Assembly: GCF_001730525.1 (NCBI RefSeq)
Contig: NZ_MDFN01000020.1
Coordinates: 1 to 64,000 of the forward strand
Source of the DNA: Arcticibacter eurypsychrophilus
Lineage (GTDB): Bacteria; Bacteroidota; Bacteroidia; Sphingobacteriales; Sphingobacteriaceae
Reading direction: 5' to 3'
Length of the DNA: 64,000 bases
Below, in pieces: positions 9,501-17,782 of this stretch (position 1 is the stretch's first letter; the number at the start of each line of letters is the position of its first letter). The notes below the pieces were generated by a model. It did no database searches. It saw only the letters and a program-made list of their open reading frames with translations, and was not told where the DNA came from. The position numbers and the translations under genes are program-made.

Positions 9501-9864
9501 AAACAGAGAAATGAATAAAGATGGGCAGGGAAAACTTGGTAACCTGGATAAGCTTAGCCAGGATATGGAGCAAACCGAAATGGAGCTGGTTAATAAAAAT
9601 ATTCAGTCTGAAACTCTGATCAGGCAGCATGATATTTTAACCCATTTACTGGAAGCAGACCAAGCGGAAAGAGAGCGGGATTTGGATAATAAGCGGGAAA
9701 GCAAAGCGGGAATTGACCAGCTACCCGGGTACATTGAAAAGCTTAAACAATTGAAAAATATAAAATTAAAGGAGACCGAGTTATTGAAAACGGTACCGGC
9801 CGATTTAAATTTATTTTATCAATTGAAAATTAATGAATATTTTAGGTCTTTAGATTCAATTTGA
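6535..9864 (+). CDS. DUF4175 family membrane/coiled-coil protein
   Basis: A 1109-residue protein of unknown function typical of Bacteroidota. The N-terminus has transmembrane helices around residues 30-48, 57-80 and 162-182. An extended beta-rich region follows (about 185-505). The C-terminal half is highly charged and Gln/Lys/Glu-rich, predicted coiled coil (about 510-760 and 900-1090). This suggests a membrane-anchored protein with a long helical stalk. It lies 6 bases upstream of a small HATPase gene and ybeY, an arrangement I recall from other Bacteroidota but did not check. No catalytic motif is visible. Confidence 0.85.
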   Translation: MGNSAENFSDLISKIDEFIRKYYFNKIVRGLIYLAAAGFAGYIIITLSEYYGNFSPVIRAVLLFSFLLLNSLLFFRFIFWPLLSYFKLGKRINYLQASEIIGKHFPTVKDKLINTLQLKELSSRSEDGSQIIEHAINQKIAELRPIPFHTAIRIRDNKKYFRYALPPIFLIVIIAFTAPYIFSESTERILHYKTRFVKKAPFEFVVLNANLRAFQGEDLTLQVKLTGNEIPDEIYVEEGLNTYKLQKDNLVHFKHVFRNLQKDKTIRLFAGEFYSEPYVLKVIQKPSLVNLFVKINYPYYLGLRNEIRKDLTDLTVPEGTNIHYGINTHYATKIRLHDGSKQTILQPVSLNHFEYSLKARKSMELRIAPQSTTLVNGTDFMSFRLNVIPDERPTIQIIEKEDTPNNKATSFIGQLADDHGFSSLKIHYRVKDQGKLSKASSRNIPVDKKATQYSFIYAVKSNDFKLKPGQELEFYIEVSDNDAVNGFKSARSETMRIKRLTVSQVEKNVDQSTRVTEQKLQQAIKEASLIERETKRIKKELMNQNSLSFDQKKQVTDLLGKQKELEKLIDQIKKESEKNYQEQNSELLNQATLTDQQKQLQKLLEQVMDEKTQALLNSIEKMLMENNKAQTQEELGKMQLENKGVQKELDRILELYKQLQFDQKLTASINDLKRAADQQNKLNKSVEEKRSTFQDAAAQQEKLSKEFEDITKQLESLKKKNEELEKSHPLADLSKEEKEVNEEQKKSKNSLRANNADPAQKSMQKAADQIAEMAKRMEAMKETSKTSENKVNLQALREILANLLKSSFDQESILIATRKSVATDPLLVSHTQKQLQIRNNIQVIGDSLAVLSRQIPQIESVVSQELKTITERINYSLESMAERSIQEAVSDQQSAMASINNLALLLTEVEEHLQKAMKNASSGGKGSQQSLSQLGQRQDQLNKNMEKAREQMKQNGSESGRIRGQVNLSQQFARMAREQNLIRQTLQQINREMNKDGQGKLGNLDKLSQDMEQTEMELVNKNIQSETLIRQHDILTHLLEADQAERERDLDNKRESKAGIDQLPGYIEKLKQLKNIKLKETELLKTVPADLNLFYQLKINEYFRSLDSI

Positions 9865-9870
9865 ACAAAT

Positions 9871-10305
9871 ATGCCACCTGATAATGTAAATGGTTCAGAT
9901 AATTCCTCACTTTATACACTACAGCTTCCTTCTAAAATGGAAAGCATCACTATTGTTGAAAATTTTATTGATACAATTAGAGATGAAAATAACATTTCGG
10001 CGGAAGTATATGGCAATATGTTAACTTGCTTAAATGAGGTAGTGATTAATTCTATTGTTCATGGAAACAAACAGGATGAATCCAAGAAGGTATATATTAA
10101 TTTAGAGATTGTTAACAAAAAAAGTCTGCAATTTACCGTGATGGATGAAGGGGCGGGCTTTGATTATAACAACCTTCCGGATCCTACTGCTCCTGAAAAC
10201 CTGGAAAACCTAACCGGTAGGGGGATATTTATCATCAAACATTTGGCTGATCAATGTATATTCAACATGACCGGTAATCAGGTGGAACTTCACTTTAACA
10301 TTTAA
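9871..10305 (+). CDS. ATP-binding protein, RsbW-like serine kinase/anti-sigma family
   Basis: A 144-residue stand-alone GHKL ATPase domain (HATPase_c_2). The N-box is CLNEVVINSIVHGNK (E56, N60, H64), the G1 box is DEGAGF (92-97) and the G2 box is GRGIFIIK (116-123). Such domains act as anti-sigma or anti-anti-sigma switch kinases. No STAS-domain partner or sigma factor is nearby, so the target is unknown. Its ORF ends at the base where ybeY begins (10305), implying translational coupling. Confidence 0.87.
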   Translation: MPPDNVNGSDNSSLYTLQLPSKMESITIVENFIDTIRDENNISAEVYGNMLTCLNEVVINSIVHGNKQDESKKVYINLEIVNKKSLQFTVMDEGAGFDYNNLPDPTAPENLENLTGRGIFIIKHLADQCIFNMTGNQVELHFNI

Positions 10306-10736
10306 TGAGTCAAGAAAAAATTCAATTTCATTCCGAAGAAATTACCTACATATTAAAACAGAAAGAGCATATTCGTAAATGGATTAAAGCAAGTATACGG
10401 GAGGAAGGGAAAATTCCAAGTGAGATTTCTTTCATATTTTGTTCAGACGCGTACTTGCTGAATATCAATAATCAATACCTACACCACGATACCTATACCG
10501 ATATCATCACGTTTGACAATAGCGAAGAAACGGATTTGATTGCCGGAGATATTTTCATCAGTATAGACCGCATCAGAGAGAATGCTGTTACCTTTCATAT
10601 ATCTGAAAAGGATGAAGTTCATCGGGTACTTATTCATGGCATTCTTCATTTATTAGGTTATACGGATAAGGGGAATGAACATAAAAATTTGATGACCAGT
10701 AAGGAGAATTACTACTTATCATCGAGAACATTTTAA
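10305..10736 (+). CDS. ybeY: Endoribonuclease YbeY (rRNA maturation factor)
   Basis: A 143-residue zinc endoribonuclease for 16S rRNA 3'-end maturation and ribosome quality control. The metal motif reads HGILHLLGYTD: H111 and H115 match the canonical HxxxH, while the usual third His position is D121. His126 lies a few residues on and might substitute. ITFDNSEETDLIAGDIFIS (68-86) is the other conserved YbeY block. The start codon overlaps the last base of the preceding ATPase gene. The 77-base gap after it contains a fresh promoter for the next gene. Confidence 0.94.
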   Translation: MSQEKIQFHSEEITYILKQKEHIRKWIKASIREEGKIPSEISFIFCSDAYLLNINNQYLHHDTYTDIITFDNSEETDLIAGDIFISIDRIRENAVTFHISEKDEVHRVLIHGILHLLGYTDKGNEHKNLMTSKENYYLSSRTF

Positions 10737-10786
10737 ATCCTTTCATATACTGACCTTTCTATTATGGTATAAATCTATTATTTCCT

Positions 10787-10794
10787 TAGTTTTG
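10787..10794 (+). promoter_or_regulatory. Putative -7 promoter element TAGTTTTG
   Basis: Exact TAnnTTTG match, 19 bases before the TTG start at 10814. No exact TTG at -33; ttatgg sits at the expected distance. Confidence 0.45.
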
Positions 10795-10813
10795 TAAATT
10801 AAGGATACATAAT

Positions 10814-11467
10814 TTGAAAAAGGTAATAGTAGTTGGCGGTAGCGGACTTATTGGATCTCACCTGATTCAATCTTTGTTACGCGAAGATCGTATTGAAGAA
10901 GTAGTTGCTTTGGTAAGAAAGCCATTAGATCTCATTCATGCTAAATTAAAGCAACAAATTGTATCCTTTGATGATCCAAACACTTTTTCAGAATTGATCA
11001 ATGGCGATGCTGTAATGTGTTGTTTGGGTACTACGAAAAGTAAAACACCCAATTTAAAGGATTACAAAAAAATTGATTACGATTATCCATTGTTAATCGC
11101 AAAGATAGCAAGTGATCATTTTGTGCCTCAATTTCATTTAATTTCATCACTAGGCGCTGATAGTCAATCTGTTATGTTTTATACTAAGACGAAAGGTAAA
11201 TTAGAAGATCGCATTAAAGCTTTAAAATTTAGATCATTGCATATCTATCAGCCTTCTTTATTGGATGGGGATCGTAAAGAAGCCAGACCAACTGAGAAAA
11301 TTGCAATTGGGGTGATGAGGCTTATTAATCCCATTTTGTTGGGACCATTAAAGAATTATAGAAGCATTAAAGTTGAAACGATAGCAAATGCTATGGTTAT
11401 CCAAACATTAAAAAATCTTGAGGGGACGTTTACTTATCCTTCAGACAAGATTAAAGAATTAATATGA
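10814..11467 (+). CDS. NAD(P)-binding oxidoreductase, TIP30/HTATIP2-like
   Basis: A 217-residue atypical short-chain dehydrogenase. The Rossmann motif GGSGLIGSHL is at residues 8-17. VMCCLGTTKSK near residue 72 and the HLISSLGADSQSVMFYTKTKGKLE block (Ser, Tyr, Lys) complete the family pattern. It starts at TTG (10814), with no better upstream ATG and a -7 element 20 bases before. It overlaps the ABC-F gene by ATGA at 11464-11467, so the two are coupled. The substrate is not predictable. Confidence 0.85.
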   Translation: MKKVIVVGGSGLIGSHLIQSLLREDRIEEVVALVRKPLDLIHAKLKQQIVSFDDPNTFSELINGDAVMCCLGTTKSKTPNLKDYKKIDYDYPLLIAKIASDHFVPQFHLISSLGADSQSVMFYTKTKGKLEDRIKALKFRSLHIYQPSLLDGDRKEARPTEKIAIGVMRLINPILLGPLKNYRSIKVETIANAMVIQTLKNLEGTFTYPSDKIKELI

Positions 11468-13323
11468 GTATTTTATCAGGAGAACAATTAGGTCATGTAT
11501 TTAGTGATGCATGGTTATTTAAAGAGCTTACATTCGGAATAGACAAAGGGCAACGGGTTTCATTAGTTGGAATTAATGGTTCCGGGAAGTCTACTTTATT
11601 AAAGATTTTAGCTGAAAAGATCGTTCCTAAAGAAGGGAAAGTGGTTAAGGAGCGAGGTCTCAATATTGGTTATTTGGAACAAGACCCTGATTTTAGCGGT
11701 CAGAAAACTATTGCCGATTATGTGTATAGTCTCGATAATAATCAACAGCAAGTAATCAGGCAATATGAAAAACTGATTGAGTTAGAGCATCCCGATCCAA
11801 AAGAGCTGGAGAGTCTGATTGATCAACTTAGCGAGCTGGATGCATGGGAATATGAACATGAGATTAAAACTATCCTTCAACGTCTATCTATTTTTGATCA
11901 TGAACAGGAAATAAAAAGCCTTTCGGGTGGTCAGAGAAAACGTTTGGCATTAGCGAAACTTTTGATTGATAATCCGGATGTCTATATCATTGATGAGCCC
12001 ACCAATCATCTGGATATTGAAATGATTGAGTGGCTGGAAAGCTTTCTGACTACTGGTCATAAAACGGTATTAATGGTTACGCATGACAGGTATTTCCTCG
12101 ACAATGTTTGTAATCAAATTATAGAGCTGGATAAGCAACGCTTATTTAATTATAATGGTAACTATAGTTATTACCTGGAAAAGAAGTCAGAGCGTGAAGC
12201 AGACGATGCCTCTTCTCTTCAAAAGAATCGTAATTTATTAAAGAAGGAACTAGAGTGGATGAGAAGGATGCCTCAGGCAAGGGCAACTAAATCTAAAGCA
12301 AGGATAGACTCTTTTTATGAACTGGAAGCGAAGACTAAAACGACTCAGAATTTAAAGGTAGAGTTAAGTACTTCAGTTTCCAGACAGGGCAATAAGATCA
12401 TTGAGATTAAAGGAGTTCAGAAAGGATTTAATGATAAAGTTTTCATTGAAGACTTCAGCTATACCTTTAAGAAAGGTGATAAGATAGGTATTGCCGGAAG
12501 AAATGGAACAGGTAAATCTACCTTGTTAAATTTAATCACGGGTCTTATTCAACCAGACGCTGGAACCATATCTATTGGAGAAACCATTGTATTTGGATAC
12601 TATCAGCAGAGCGGTTTAGAATTAAATAAAGATGAACGCGTTATTGATGTAGTTAAGAATGTAGCGGAATATATCATGATGGCTGATGGAAAGACATTAA
12701 CAGCATCGCAGTTACTTACACACTTCCTCTTCCCTCCTGCTAAGCAACATAACATGGTTAGCAAACTAAGTGGTGGAGAAAAGAAGCGGCTGCAATTGAT
12801 GCGTGTGTTGATGAAGAATCCGAATGTCTTGATTCTTGATGAGCCTACCAATGACTTAGATATAGATACCTTAAATATACTGGAAGACTTTTTAGAACGT
12901 TATTCGGGTGTGCTTTTATTGGTATCGCATGATCGATATTTAATGGATCGGTTGACGAATCAATTGTTTATTTTAGAAGGTAATAGTAAAGTGAATATCT
13001 ATTCAGGAAACTATACTGACTATCGGTTAGAAAAAGACAACGAAGTAAAGACTAAAGAAAGCAATAAAAATAGTCTTCCAGCTGTTGAGAGTTCAAAAAA
13101 GAATAAGCTTTCTTATAAGGAAGAAAAGGAATTAGAGGCGATTGATGTTCAGGTTCCTGATCTTGAGAATCAAATTCAACTATTAACCGATCAATTGAAT
13201 AGTGGAATTACAGACCATCAAGAGCTAACATTACTTGCTGATGAAATTCAAAAGCTTAAAAGTCAATTGGATTTGATTAGTGTACGCTGGATAGAGTTAA
13301 CAGAAATACAAGAAAATCAATAA
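11464..13323 (+). CDS. ABC-F family ATPase (Uup/EttA-like)
   Basis: A soluble tandem ABC protein, 619 residues, without membrane segments. ABC-F proteins act on ribosomes as translation or resistance factors. Domain 1: Walker [10 protein letters not shown], signature LSGGQRKR, Walker [13 protein letters not shown]. Between the domains lies a charged linker (about 235-300). Domain 2: [29 protein letters not shown]. The C-terminus (about 540-619) is a predicted coiled coil, as in Uup. Its start overlaps the preceding gene by 4 bases. It is followed by two parS-like sites, then mnmG. A Uup-type role is most likely; antibiotic resistance is possible but nothing specifically shows it. Confidence 0.93.
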   Translation: MSILSGEQLGHVFSDAWLFKELTFGIDKGQRVSLVGINGSGKSTLLKILAEKIVPKEGKVVKERGLNIGYLEQDPDFSGQKTIADYVYSLDNNQQQVIRQYEKLIELEHPDPKELESLIDQLSELDAWEYEHEIKTILQRLSIFDHEQEIKSLSGGQRKRLALAKLLIDNPDVYIIDEPTNHLDIEMIEWLESFLTTGHKTVLMVTHDRYFLDNVCNQIIELDKQRLFNYNGNYSYYLEKKSEREADDASSLQKNRNLLKKELEWMRRMPQARATKSKARIDSFYELEAKTKTTQNLKVELSTSVSRQGNKIIEIKGVQKGFNDKVFIEDFSYTFKKGDKIGIAGRNGTGKSTLLNLITGLIQPDAGTISIGETIVFGYYQQSGLELNKDERVIDVVKNVAEYIMMADGKTLTASQLLTHFLFPPAKQHNMVSKLSGGEKKRLQLMRVLMKNPNVLILDEPTNDLDIDTLNILEDFLERYSGVLLLVSHDRYLMDRLTNQLFILEGNSKVNIYSGNYTDYRLEKDNEVKTKESNKNSLPAVESSKKNKLSYKEEKELEAIDVQVPDLENQIQLLTDQLNSGITDHQELTLLADEIQKLKSQLDLISVRWIELTEIQENQ

Positions 13324-13325
13324 AA

Positions 13326-13339
13326 GTTCCACGTGGAAC
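13326..13339. promoter_or_regulatory. parS-like site 1 (GTTCCACGTGGAAC)
   Basis: A perfect 14-bp palindrome, GTTCCACGTGGAAC, close to the general ParB/Spo0J site tGTTtCACGTGAAACa. The flanks extend the symmetry to aaaGTTCCACGTGGAACttt, 20 bp. It sits 3 bases after the ABC-F stop codon. A second copy follows 31 bp later. Confidence 0.82.
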
Positions 13340-13356
13340 TTTAAAGACATATAAAC

Positions 13357-13370
13357 GTTCCACGTGGAAC
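13357..13370. promoter_or_regulatory. parS-like site 2 (GTTCCACGTGGAAC)
   Basis: An identical perfect palindrome, 10 bp before the mnmG ATG and 31 bp (about three helical turns) from site 1, so both copies face the same side of the helix. These are the only two copies I find in the window. Confidence 0.82.
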
Positions 13371-13379
13371 ATCAATAAA

Positions 13380-15239
13380 ATGTTTAAAAAATACGATATA
13401 ATAGTTGTAGGGGCAGGACATGCAGGTTGCGAGGCAGCGGCAGCAGCTGCTAACCTGGGATCTTCTGTACTTTTGGTTACAATGAATATGGCTACTATAG
13501 CTCAAATGAGTTGTAATCCAGCAATGGGTGGAGTAGCAAAAGGTCAGATAGTTAGGGAAATTGATGCCATGGGTGGTTATTCTGGTATTGTTTCTGATAA
13601 GTCGACTATCCAATTCAGGATGTTGAATAAGTCTAAGGGGCCTGCAATGTGGAGTCCTCGTACTCAGAATGACAGGATGAGGTTTGCTGAAGAATGGCGA
13701 CTTATGCTGGAACAAACTCCTAATGTTGATTTTTGGCAAGACACTGTAAATGAATTGCTCGTTAAGGGCGATCGTGTAATAGGAGTTAAAACTTCATTGG
13801 GAATTAACATTGAAGCAGGTGCAGTTGTTTTGACTAACGGTACTTTCTTGAATGGTTTAATACATATAGGAGAGAAACGATTTGGTGGAGGCCGTACAGC
13901 TGAAAAATCAGCAACTGGATTAACTGAACAGCTTAACGAATTAGGCTTTACTTCCGGAAGGATGAAAACAGGAACCCCTCCAAGAGTAGATGGAAGGAGC
14001 CTTGACTATTCCTTAATGGAAGAACAATGGGGAGATGAGACTCCTGGTAGATTTTCATTTACAGATGTAGAGGTACCGAAACAACAGAAATGCTGCTGGA
14101 TTACTTATACAAATTTAGACGTTCACGAAACACTTAAGGAAGGGTTTGAAAAATCTCCTATGTTTACGGGACGAATTAAAGGCTTAGGCCCTCGATACTG
14201 TCCTTCCATTGAAGATAAAATAAACCGCTTTGCTGACCGTGATAGGCATCAGATATTTGTTGAACCAGAAGGCCTGCACACAGTAGAAATATATGTAAAC
14301 GGATTTTCAACCTCTTTACCAGAGGATATACAATATAAGGCTTTAACAAAAATTCCTGGGTTTGAAAAAGTAAAAATGTTCAGACCTGGTTATGCTATTG
14401 AATATGACTTTTTCCCTCCTACCCAATTAGGTTTAACACTTGAAACCAAACTTATAAAAAATCTATTCTTTGCTGGTCAGATTAATGGAACCACAGGATA
14501 TGAGGAAGCAGCTAGTCAGGGATTCATTGCCGGAATAAATGCGCATCAGAAAATTAATGACTTCCATGAATTGATAATGAAAAGGTCTGAATCTTATATT
14601 GGCGTTTTAATAGATGACCTGGTAACTAAAGGAACTGAGGAACCTTATAGAATGTTTACTTCGAGAGCTGAGCACCGCTTATTATTAAGGCAGGATAATG
14701 CAGACATCAGACTCAGTCCTATTGGTCACCAGTTAGGATTAGTAAATGATGAAAGATTAGAAAAGGTAAATAAAAAAATTGAAAATTCTGATACGATCAT
14801 TAAATATTTAAAATCTACATCCATTGAGCCTTCCTTAATTAATAGTCTGTTAGAAGAACTTGGTACATCAGCTTTAACTCAAAACTTTAAACTGTTTCAA
14901 TTAGTAACGCGTCCTCAAGTATCCCTAAATGACTTAAGAAAAGCAAGTACGGGATTGAATGACTTGCTTATGCAGTTCGATATTGAGACAATTGAACAGG
15001 CCGAAATTAAAGCTAAATATGAGAGCTATTTTGAGAAAGAGCTGGAAATTGTAGGAAAGATGAAAAAAATGGAAGATCAGGAAATCAATCCTAATTTTGA
15101 TTATTCCGGCATGGTATCCTTATCAAAAGAGGCAAGAGAAAAATTGAAAAAGATAAAGCCAAGAACATTGGGTCAGGCTTCAAGAATATCAGGCGTTTCT
15201 CCTTCAGATATATCAGTTATTATGGTACATTTGAAATAA
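13380..15239 (+). CDS. mnmG: tRNA uridine-34 carboxymethylaminomethyl synthesis enzyme MnmG (GidA)
   Basis: FAD-dependent partner of MnmE in forming cmnm5U34 in tRNA anticodons. 619 residues, full family length. The FAD-binding motif is [12 protein letters not shown] (residues 8-19). The GidA signatures [21 protein letters not shown] (near 47) and [19 protein letters not shown] (near 425) are both present. Starts at ATG 13380. The sequence GTTCCACGTGGAAC occurs twice in the 56-base gap before it, so its promoter overlaps probable ParB sites. mnmG commonly lies near replication origins. Confidence 0.97.
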   Translation: MFKKYDIIVVGAGHAGCEAAAAAANLGSSVLLVTMNMATIAQMSCNPAMGGVAKGQIVREIDAMGGYSGIVSDKSTIQFRMLNKSKGPAMWSPRTQNDRMRFAEEWRLMLEQTPNVDFWQDTVNELLVKGDRVIGVKTSLGINIEAGAVVLTNGTFLNGLIHIGEKRFGGGRTAEKSATGLTEQLNELGFTSGRMKTGTPPRVDGRSLDYSLMEEQWGDETPGRFSFTDVEVPKQQKCCWITYTNLDVHETLKEGFEKSPMFTGRIKGLGPRYCPSIEDKINRFADRDRHQIFVEPEGLHTVEIYVNGFSTSLPEDIQYKALTKIPGFEKVKMFRPGYAIEYDFFPPTQLGLTLETKLIKNLFFAGQINGTTGYEEAASQGFIAGINAHQKINDFHELIMKRSESYIGVLIDDLVTKGTEEPYRMFTSRAEHRLLLRQDNADIRLSPIGHQLGLVNDERLEKVNKKIENSDTIIKYLKSTSIEPSLINSLLEELGTSALTQNFKLFQLVTRPQVSLNDLRKASTGLNDLLMQFDIETIEQAEIKAKYESYFEKELEIVGKMKKMEDQEINPNFDYSGMVSLSKEAREKLKKIKPRTLGQASRISGVSPSDISVIMVHLK

Positions 15240-15242
15240 AAA

Positions 15243-15271
15243 CTTAATTAATTGATATACAGTTAATTAAG
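15243..15271. repeat. Small inverted repeat after mnmG
   Basis: CTTAATTAA (15243-15251) and TTAATTAAG (15263-15271) form a 9-bp AT-only stem with no T run. It may stabilise the 3' end of the mnmG transcript. It is weak as a terminator. Confidence 0.3.
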
Positions 15272-15372
15272 TTAATCAAAAGCATACAAAAATAAGCCGT
15301 TTTAAGCGACTTAAATAATAAAGTAATACTAGTAATCCATAATCAACTTTAATTCTCTTAAATAGCCACTAA

Positions 15373-17037
15373 ATGCTCCGTTTTGCGAAATACAGTATTT
15401 TTTTATTTTTCTCAACCCTTCTTATAATTATGCTTGGATATGGGTGCGCAAGTATCCAAACTCCAACGGGTGGACCAAAGGATAGCATCCCACCAAAGGT
15501 CTTAAAAGAGACGCCAGCAAATTTTACTACTAAATTTAAAACCAAAGAAATAAATATCCAGCTGGATGAATATTTTAAAATCAATAATGAAGCAAAGGAA
15601 TTTAGTGTGTCCCCTGCTATGGATAAAAATCCTAATTTTAAAATAAAGAAGAAAATTTTAAATATAAAATTTCAGGATACTCTTGCTGCAAACACAACAT
15701 ATACAATAAACTTTGGTAGAGGGCTTGTTGATTATAATGAAGGGAATATATTAAAGAATTACATGTATGTATTATCAACCGGTAATAAAATAGATTCGCT
15801 TACGATTACGGGAACCGTACTAAACACCTTAACTAAAAAGCCAGTTTTAGATGCTACTGTATTTATAATACCTATAAGTCAGGATACTATTTTTGGAAAG
15901 AAGAGAGCAAATATTTTTACTACCACAGATTCTTCAGGGGTATTCAATCTTAAATATTTAAGGCCTGATACGTATAAAGTTTATGCGTTGAAAGAAGAGA
16001 GTGGAGATCGGATTTATAATTCCACCAATGAAGAAATCGGATTTTTAAAAGATTCATTGGTACTGACCAAAAATACAGCAGGTATTAAACTTGAACTGTT
16101 TAAAGAAGAAGCTAAGATCTTCCGAATCATGGATCGCAAGATAGAAAAAGATGGTAAAATACTATTTCTATTCAACAAACAATTAAACAATCCGAGCGTA
16201 AGAATAATTCAACCTAAAGAGCTGGATACATCAAAAATTACGGTATTCAGCAAAACGAAAGACAGCTTATCGCTGTGGACAGAGAATATGAATTTCGATT
16301 CTATACAGGTTGCTATTATCAATAATGGAATACCTATTGATACCAGTGTAATAAGAAGGGGTAAAAAGGATGAATATAAAAGGGAATTAAAAATAACAGA
16401 TAACATTCCTAATTCAAGAATAAAACCAGGAACAGACTTAATACTTAGCTTCTCAGCACCCATAGGAACCAAAATAGATCCATCCAAGATAACGCTATTA
16501 CAAGATTCAATCTCTGTAAACGGATTGAGAATATTTAAAGACACAAGCTCGACAAGCCGCTACATCTTTAAATTTCCTTGGAAAATTGAAAAAAACTATG
16601 TTTTAAAATTGGAAGAAAAAGCTTTTACCGGCTTATTTGGCGGAGAAAACAAACCTTTCGATAAGGCATTTACAAGAGATGAAGAGATAAACTATGGAAA
16701 TCTCGCATTAGCCGTAACTGTTCCGGACACTGCAAAACACTATATTGTACAGCTTCTTAATCAAAATGGAGAACTCTTAAGAGAAAATCCAATCACAAAA
16801 AATACGACCGTAAACTACATCATGTATGCGATTGGCAAATACAATTTCAGGATTATTTATGATACTAATGTAAATAAGAAATGGGATACAGGTGATGTCT
16901 ATTTAAAAAAATCACCTGAAAATATATGGAATGCTGGGGTAGAAATAACATTGAGAGCAAACTGGGATTTAGAAGAAAAGTTGACTATTCCTCCGGAGAC
17001 GGGATCCATTCCATTAACATCCCCTCAGGGGAAATGA
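15373..17037 (+). CDS. Ig-like domain lipoprotein (SbsA Ig-like)
   Basis: A 554-residue secreted lipoprotein common in Bacteroidota, function unknown. A signal peptide ends in the lipobox LGYGC (C25). Then comes a bacterial Ig-like domain (about 38-145, starting at TGGPKDSIPPKVLKETP) of the SbsA type. A carboxypeptidase-regulatory-like beta domain follows (about 150-235, ITGTVLNTLTKKPVLDATV). A second Ig-like half is at about 330-430. The C-terminus has an expression like YNFRIIYDTNVNKKWDTGDVY, a beta-structured tail seen in this family. Probably anchored in the outer membrane or on the surface. It faces the gamma-carbonic anhydrase gene. Confidence 0.82.
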   Translation: MLRFAKYSIFLFFSTLLIIMLGYGCASIQTPTGGPKDSIPPKVLKETPANFTTKFKTKEINIQLDEYFKINNEAKEFSVSPAMDKNPNFKIKKKILNIKFQDTLAANTTYTINFGRGLVDYNEGNILKNYMYVLSTGNKIDSLTITGTVLNTLTKKPVLDATVFIIPISQDTIFGKKRANIFTTTDSSGVFNLKYLRPDTYKVYALKEESGDRIYNSTNEEIGFLKDSLVLTKNTAGIKLELFKEEAKIFRIMDRKIEKDGKILFLFNKQLNNPSVRIIQPKELDTSKITVFSKTKDSLSLWTENMNFDSIQVAIINNGIPIDTSVIRRGKKDEYKRELKITDNIPNSRIKPGTDLILSFSAPIGTKIDPSKITLLQDSISVNGLRIFKDTSSTSRYIFKFPWKIEKNYVLKLEEKAFTGLFGGENKPFDKAFTRDEEINYGNLALAVTVPDTAKHYIVQLLNQNGELLRENPITKNTTVNYIMYAIGKYNFRIIYDTNVNKKWDTGDVYLKKSPENIWNAGVEITLRANWDLEEKLTIPPETGSIPLTSPQGK

Positions 17038-17076
17038 TCTATATAATTAATCACTGTTTCTGAGTTATGATCCTCT

Positions 17077-17279
17077 GATTAAGTATATTTTGAAGGCAAA
17101 ATTCATTTGATTAAAACCCACAAGAGAAGGGATACTTCTTATTAAGTATATTCCCAAGGCCTAATCCATTTGCTTAAAATATTTTCTCCGAAAGCATAAT
17201 GCATTTAAAGGATTACTTCTATGAAGGCCTAATCCATTTGATTACCTACCCCTCCGGGGACATAATCCATTTCGAATAC
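17077..17279. repeat. Degenerate ~23-bp repeat cluster (aaggcctaatccatttgatta)
   Basis: Related copies begin near 17092, 17155, 17190, 17223 and 17257, sharing AAGGC-TAATCCATTTG-TTA. The first two belong to a 39-base direct repeat (about 17077-17116 and 17140-17179) with a 63-bp period that begins attaagtatatt. The last copy lies inside the 3' end of the gamma-carbonic anhydrase gene and encodes part of its final residues. Looks like local tandem duplication. Confidence 0.6.
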
Positions 17280-17767
17280 ATAATATAATTTAATGGAAGC
17301 TGCTTCAACATCTCCCGCTGTTCATCAGTAATAGCTTTAACTTTTTTGGCAGGAACACCGGCATAGATATACCCCGTTTCACATATTGTATTTTCCAGAA
17401 CAACAGAACCGGCAGCAATAATAGTGAAAGATTGTACAACTACATTATCCATTACTATTGCTCCCATACCAATTAAAATATTATCCTCAAGCGTACAACC
17501 ATGTACTAAGGCGTTGTGTCCTATTGAAACGTTATTACCGATATAAGTAGCCGCTTTAAGATATGTACAATGAATCACCGCACCATCCTGTATATTTACG
17601 TTATCGCCAGCTCTAATCGCATTGACATCACCTCTAATCACGGCGTTATACCAAACAGAGCAATTGTTTCCTAAAATCACATCACCCACTATTGTACTAT
17701 TTGGAGCAAGAAAACAATCTTTACCAAATTCTGGAATTATACCCTTTACAGGGACTATCAACGACAT
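17246..17767 (-). CDS. Gamma carbonic anhydrase family protein
   Basis: A 173-residue left-handed beta-helix (hexapeptide) protein. Trimeric zinc enzymes of this family hydrate CO2, though many members have no proven activity. Three metal-ligand His are in place: H66 (AVIHC), H84 and H89 (SIGHNALVHGC). The hexapeptide repeats run from about residue 18 to 145. The usual tail VPAKKVKAI is followed by a C-terminus that runs into a local DNA repeat (SKWIMSPEG), so the last residues are probably not conserved. It lies 15 bases downstream of nadB on the same strand, likely one transcript. Confidence 0.9.
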   Translation of the reverse strand: MSLIVPVKGIIPEFGKDCFLAPNSTIVGDVILGNNCSVWYNAVIRGDVNAIRAGDNVNIQDGAVIHCTYLKAATYIGNNVSIGHNALVHGCTLEDNILIGMGAIVMDNVVVQSFTIIAAGSVVLENTICETGYIYAGVPAKKVKAITDEQREMLKQLPLNYIMYSKWIMSPEG

Positions 17768-17782
17768 AAGCCAATTTTAAAT

